Shown here piece by piece: positions 44,801-46,901 of a stretch of 46,901 bases of DNA. How positions within the stretch are numbered: the stretch's first letter is position 1; each line of letters opens with the position of its first letter. The position numbers and the translations under genes are program-made. A model generated the notes under the pieces. The model was given only the letters and a program-made list of their open reading frames with translations, was not told the DNA's origin and searched no databases. Source of the DNA: a virus; the IMG/VR virus record IMGVR_UViG_3300027708_000112, positions 1-46,901 of that record. One strand, given 5' to 3'.

Positions 44801-46901
44801 AATTATTAGATGGTAGTGTTACATCATACGCTATTGGTTTTGATGGTATTGGTGATTCTTTAACTATCCCCACTAACACAGCATTTGTGTTTGGTACAGG
44901 TAATTTTACTATTGAATCATGGTTTTATATTACATCGGGAACAGCAGGAGCTATATTTGATACTAGATCGGGCGCGGTTGGTGTAACTCCTCTATTATTT
45001 TTCAGTTCTTCTCTACTGAGATATTATATAAACGGCGGAGATCAAATATTATCAACCACTACATTGTCGTTGAATACATGGTATCATGTTGCATTAGTAA
45101 GAAATTCCGGTAGTTCAAAAATGTATCTAAACGGAGTTCAAACAGGAAGCTCATTCGCTGACACAAATAATTTCACATTAACCAATACTATTACTATTGG
45201 TAGAGGGAATGACGGAAATAACTCGTTAAATGGATATATCTCTAATTTGAGGGTAGTTAAAGGTCAAGCACTATATACAAGTAGTTTTACACCAAGTACA
45301 ACACAGTTGACTACAACAAGTCAAGGTGCAACTGCCGGTAATGTAAGTTTATTGACCGCGCAGAGTGCAACTATAATTGATAATGGTATTGCTAACAGTG
45401 GTGTTGGATTTACAATAACATCAGTTGGTACTCCAACAACTACACAATACAATCCATTCAGTATTATATCTTCTACTAGTAGCACAAGTTGGACAACAGT
45501 GGCAGCCGGCACAAATAGTTTAGCTATTCGTAATAACGGTACATTATATACTTGGGGTCAAAACATTTATGGACAACTTGGCGATAGTACAACAGTTAGT
45601 AAATCTAGCCCAATTCAAATTGCTGGTAACTGGTCATTAATAAGTTCAAGCAATACAGGACACAACCTCGCTATTAAACTTGATGGTTCATTATTTGCTT
45701 GGGGCAGGAATACATACGGCGAATTAGGTATTAACAATGAATTTATTAATGTAAGTAGTCCAACTCAAATTGGTTCATATAGTTATACAAGTGTAAGTGC
45801 TGGAAATAATAATTCATTAGCAATCGCATTGAATGGTACAAATAATGTATTGTATGGATGGGGATTAAATGATTCAAATCAATTAAACAATATAGCTGCC
45901 TTTAGTTGGAAAAGTGTTCAAAGCAACGCAGGTATACAAGCAAATATTGGTAGTAATATAGGTAAATTATATCTATGGGGTGATAATACGTATGGTCAGT
46001 TAGGTGATAATACACTTGCGGCAAGAAGTAGTCCAACTCAATTAGGTGGATTTTCTGGTAATGGGGCATATAAACAAATTATTACCACTCCATTAAACAC
46101 AGTTATCATAGGAAATGATAATTCATTGTCAATAATGGGTGATAATACATATGGTCAGCTTGGTCAAGGTGATACAATAAGTCGTAGTAGCCCAGTACAA
46201 GTTGGTGTGGCGGGTCAATGGAGTGCAGTAGCAATTAGTGGTACTGGACATGTACTAGCAATTAGTTCAACCGGTACATTATTCGCATGGGGTAATAATC
46301 AATATAATGAATTAGGACAAAGTGATTTAGTAGTAGCTAATCGTAGTAGTCCAGTAAATGTAGGAACAAATGGAAATTGGACTAAAGTAAGTGTAGGTAA
46401 TAATTATTCTTTGGCAATCATTGATACTGGTGCCTTGTATACTTGGGGACGCAATGATTGGGGACAATTGGGTACTGCTAATCCATTAAGTTATACAAGT
46501 ATAGGTGCTGGTATAGTATCACGTAATGATGGTAAAATATTTATTTGGGGCAATAATGTATTTGGTCAAGTTGGCGATGGTACAACTATTAATCGTAGTG
46601 CCCCAACACAAATTTCAGGCATTACGCAAATTTCACTAAGTTGGACGAATGTTTCTGGATCATTGTATAATCATGCAAGCATAAGAAACAATAGCACACT
46701 ATGGGCATGGGGTGATAATACTTACGGACAGTTAGGACAAGTTGATACTATTCCAAGAAGTAATCCTGTACAAATTGGTATTAGTAGCTGGACACAAGTA
46801 TATGTAAATATTAACAACATATTTGCAATACGCAGTGATGGTAAACTATTTGCTTGGGGGAATAACAACGTAGGTCAATTAGGTACGAATGACACAATTA
46901 G
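41803..46901 (+). CDS. Giant RCC1 beta-propeller protein with embedded LamG domain (3' partial)
   Basis: An uninterrupted frame runs from the ATG right after the previous stop to the window end: at least 1,699 codons. After only ~18 residues, RCC1-type repeats begin, with consensus W..(V/I)SAG..HT(V/L)AI..DG.L(Y/F).WG.N..GQLGD.T...RSSPVQ(I/V)G. I count 31 WG-centred blades: 21 before and 10 after a LamG jelly roll (about 44836-45330; IGFDGIGDSLTIPT, NFTIESWFY, WYHVALVRNSGSSKMYLNG, ISNLRVVKGQALYTSSFTP). Spacing is mostly 47-51 residues, with a few short units of 35-41 residues. RCC1 repeats form seven-bladed propellers. No signal peptide or enzyme motif is visible. Likely a host-surface-binding virion or fibre protein (inference). 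Confidence 0.85.
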   Translation, partial: MSFVDFKLIGLNRFPTSLYMWGDNTNGLLGDNRTLTYFSWSKISSGGLHTVAIRSDGLLFAWGRNTEGQLGDTTTIHRSSPVQLSATISWNSVSAGLSHTVAIKGDSTLWVWGGNRYGQLGDSTTVSKSSWVQVGTGSWNAISAGGNHSVGININGQLFTWGFNGLGQLGDSTIVFRSSPVQIGTGDSWLNVTAGKTHTVAIATTYKLWSWGDNTYGELGDSTTINRSSPVQIGSNNWSQVSAGGTHTAGINSTGLLLTWGYNNYGQLGLNTFYSGSYYTQVSEGPTHTLAIRNDGALFVWGRNQLGQLGLGDTLSRSSPVQLGTSSWTSVDAGNSHSVAVRSDGKLFTWGSNDWGQLGNNLTNTTPSINIAWSKIVVSSSSIHTMAIKNDGTLWGWGQQGSEGRIGDGTTINRSSPVQVGSLNTWIDVAVGSGHSMGITNDNVLYTWGINSFGQLGDGTATARTSPVVVGFNYKKVFAGYQTSLAIDNNNLAYIWGDNNNGLIPGGIVGTHRSNIATLNSDTNWSSFTIDQHILGTKTDSSLWTWGLGTTGQLGLNDLVSRSSPTQIGTSSWSIISAGLSYSVGIANDNSLYAWGLNSSGQLGLSDTINRSSPTLIGSATRVIAGNAHTLMINSAGNLYTWGSNQAGQLGDTTVVARSSPVQVGTDTYNFIIAGTSNSTAIRSTDSALITWGSGINGQLADNTNISKSSPIQVGTTLANQSNPVQIGNSSYTIVSAGEGHTLSLGVDGILYGWGKNDQGQIGGQLNTLGIGWSKVVIGPTHSLGIRFDGTLYAWGDNSSGQLGDRTVVAKSSPVVIDSTNNWKDIAVGQGSQYFSMAIRTDGKLYAWGNNQGGQLGWVSWRQISVGGGHSLLLRSDGALYTMGTNTAGQLGDATTINKSSPVLIGTSSWSVISAGVSASAAIDSIGRLFTWGNANLGQIGLATTANRSSPVQVASGSWSQVAIKDYTIAITSQGSIWSWGNNNNGQLGLGTTVNSKVPKLLDGSVTSYAIGFDGIGDSLTIPTNTAFVFGTGNFTIESWFYITSGTAGAIFDTRSGAVGVTPLLFFSSSLLRYYINGGDQILSTTTLSLNTWYHVALVRNSGSSKMYLNGVQTGSSFADTNNFTLTNTITIGRGNDGNNSLNGYISNLRVVKGQALYTSSFTPSTTQLTTTSQGATAGNVSLLTAQSATIIDNGIANSGVGFTITSVGTPTTTQYNPFSIISSTSSTSWTTVAAGTNSLAIRNNGTLYTWGQNIYGQLGDSTTVSKSSPIQIAGNWSLISSSNTGHNLAIKLDGSLFAWGRNTYGELGINNEFINVSSPTQIGSYSYTSVSAGNNNSLAIALNGTNNVLYGWGLNDSNQLNNIAAFSWKSVQSNAGIQANIGSNIGKLYLWGDNTYGQLGDNTLAARSSPTQLGGFSGNGAYKQIITTPLNTVIIGNDNSLSIMGDNTYGQLGQGDTISRSSPVQVGVAGQWSAVAISGTGHVLAISSTGTLFAWGNNQYNELGQSDLVVANRSSPVNVGTNGNWTKVSVGNNYSLAIIDTGALYTWGRNDWGQLGTANPLSYTSIGAGIVSRNDGKIFIWGNNVFGQVGDGTTINRSAPTQISGITQISLSWTNVSGSLYNHASIRNNSTLWAWGDNTYGQLGQVDTIPRSNPVQIGISSWTQVYVNINNIFAIRSDGKLFAWGNNNVGQLGTNDTI
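44836..45330 (+). other. LamG/ConA-like domain inside the RCC1 giant
   Basis: About residues 1011-1176 of the RCC1 protein. It has the same landmarks as the LamG domain at 19733-20225: FDG..DSL.., GNFTIESWFYI, NTWYHVALV...G...MYLNG, and SNLRVVKGQALYT. It is followed by a similar linker (VSLLTAQSATIIDNG against KLLLKVIDSGSLVTD). It separates blades 21 and 22. Confidence 0.85.

Noticed and set aside
8592-46901. Diversity-generating retroelement acting on the fibre tips
   Set aside because: No reverse transcriptase and no template/variable repeat pair with adenine-biased differences was seen; the repeats differ mostly at synonymous positions.
1-46901. Alternative genetic code or stop recoding
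   Set aside because: All conserved genes end cleanly at TAA (mostly), TGA or TAG at expected lengths, and none needs in-frame stops to be read.
41803-46901. RCC1 repeats as host or eukaryotic contamination
   Set aside because: The gene abuts a phage fibre-assembly chaperone-like gene without a gap, shares the window's AT-rich codon use, and carries a LamG domain like that of another fibre-region gene.
1-46901. tRNA genes, integrase, transposase or attachment sites
   Set aside because: None was recognised; nearly all of the sequence is coding and gaps are too short for a tRNA except those at 4468-4588, 8473-8591 and 28539-28640, which show no cloverleaf.

Overview
The window reads as part of the genome of an AT-rich, T4-like myovirus (contractile-tailed dsDNA phage). 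All 25 genes lie on the + strand, and only about 650 of 46,901 bases are non-coding. The standard genetic code fits: nearly all genes end in TAA, with two TGA and one TAG. The diagnostic part is the T4 capsid-morphogenesis order at 2.4-8.5 kb: portal (gp20), a small basic protein, an acidic core protein, prohead protease (gp21), scaffold (gp22) and major capsid protein (gp23). The fibre modules further on are of the kind common in aquatic T4-like phages (cyanophage and pelagiphage type). The host cannot be named from this sequence; a low-GC aquatic bacterium is an inference.

Layout. (1) 1-2433: 3' part of a probable tail tape-measure protein ending in an M15-type (VanY/CwlK-like) zinc peptidase domain. 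(2) 2448-8472: capsid module, closed by a good intrinsic terminator at 8514-8537. (3) 8592-37399: fourteen consecutive fibre or adhesin-like structural genes built from a small set of shared, shuffled modules. These include PKD and LamG domains, an 18-residue repeat array, and a glycine-rich, gp38-like adhesin at the end. (4) 37415-40724: two genes of the conserved phage structural type. (5) 40748-41802: a small fibre-tip-like protein and a tail-fibre-assembly chaperone-like protein. (6) 41803 to the window end: an open reading frame of at least 1,699 codons encoding a giant RCC1 beta-propeller protein with an embedded LamG lectin-like domain.

Regulation. A TAAATA core resembling the T4-type late promoter (TATAAATA) occurs in eight intergenic gaps. 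In three of them exactly 4 nt, and in one 5 nt, separate it from the ATG. By T4 promoter geometry this would start transcription at or next to the start codon, giving leaderless mRNA. Other genes have ordinary AAGG/GGAG ribosome-binding sites or are coupled by 0-4 nt gaps or ATG/TAA overlaps.

The most unusual content is the roughly 38-kb surface-structure region. It has nine copies of a DP...DRG...GWD module, about 27 copies of a QPNITSVGTLTSL module, an exact 54-bp tandem duplication, a duplicated two-gene cassette that differs by a LamG insertion, a decayed C-terminal relic behind a stop codon, and the RCC1-LamG giant. Together these suggest an actively recombining host-recognition locus. 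No intergenic stretch exceeds 300 bases. No tRNA, CRISPR, integrase, transposase or reverse transcriptase was seen.
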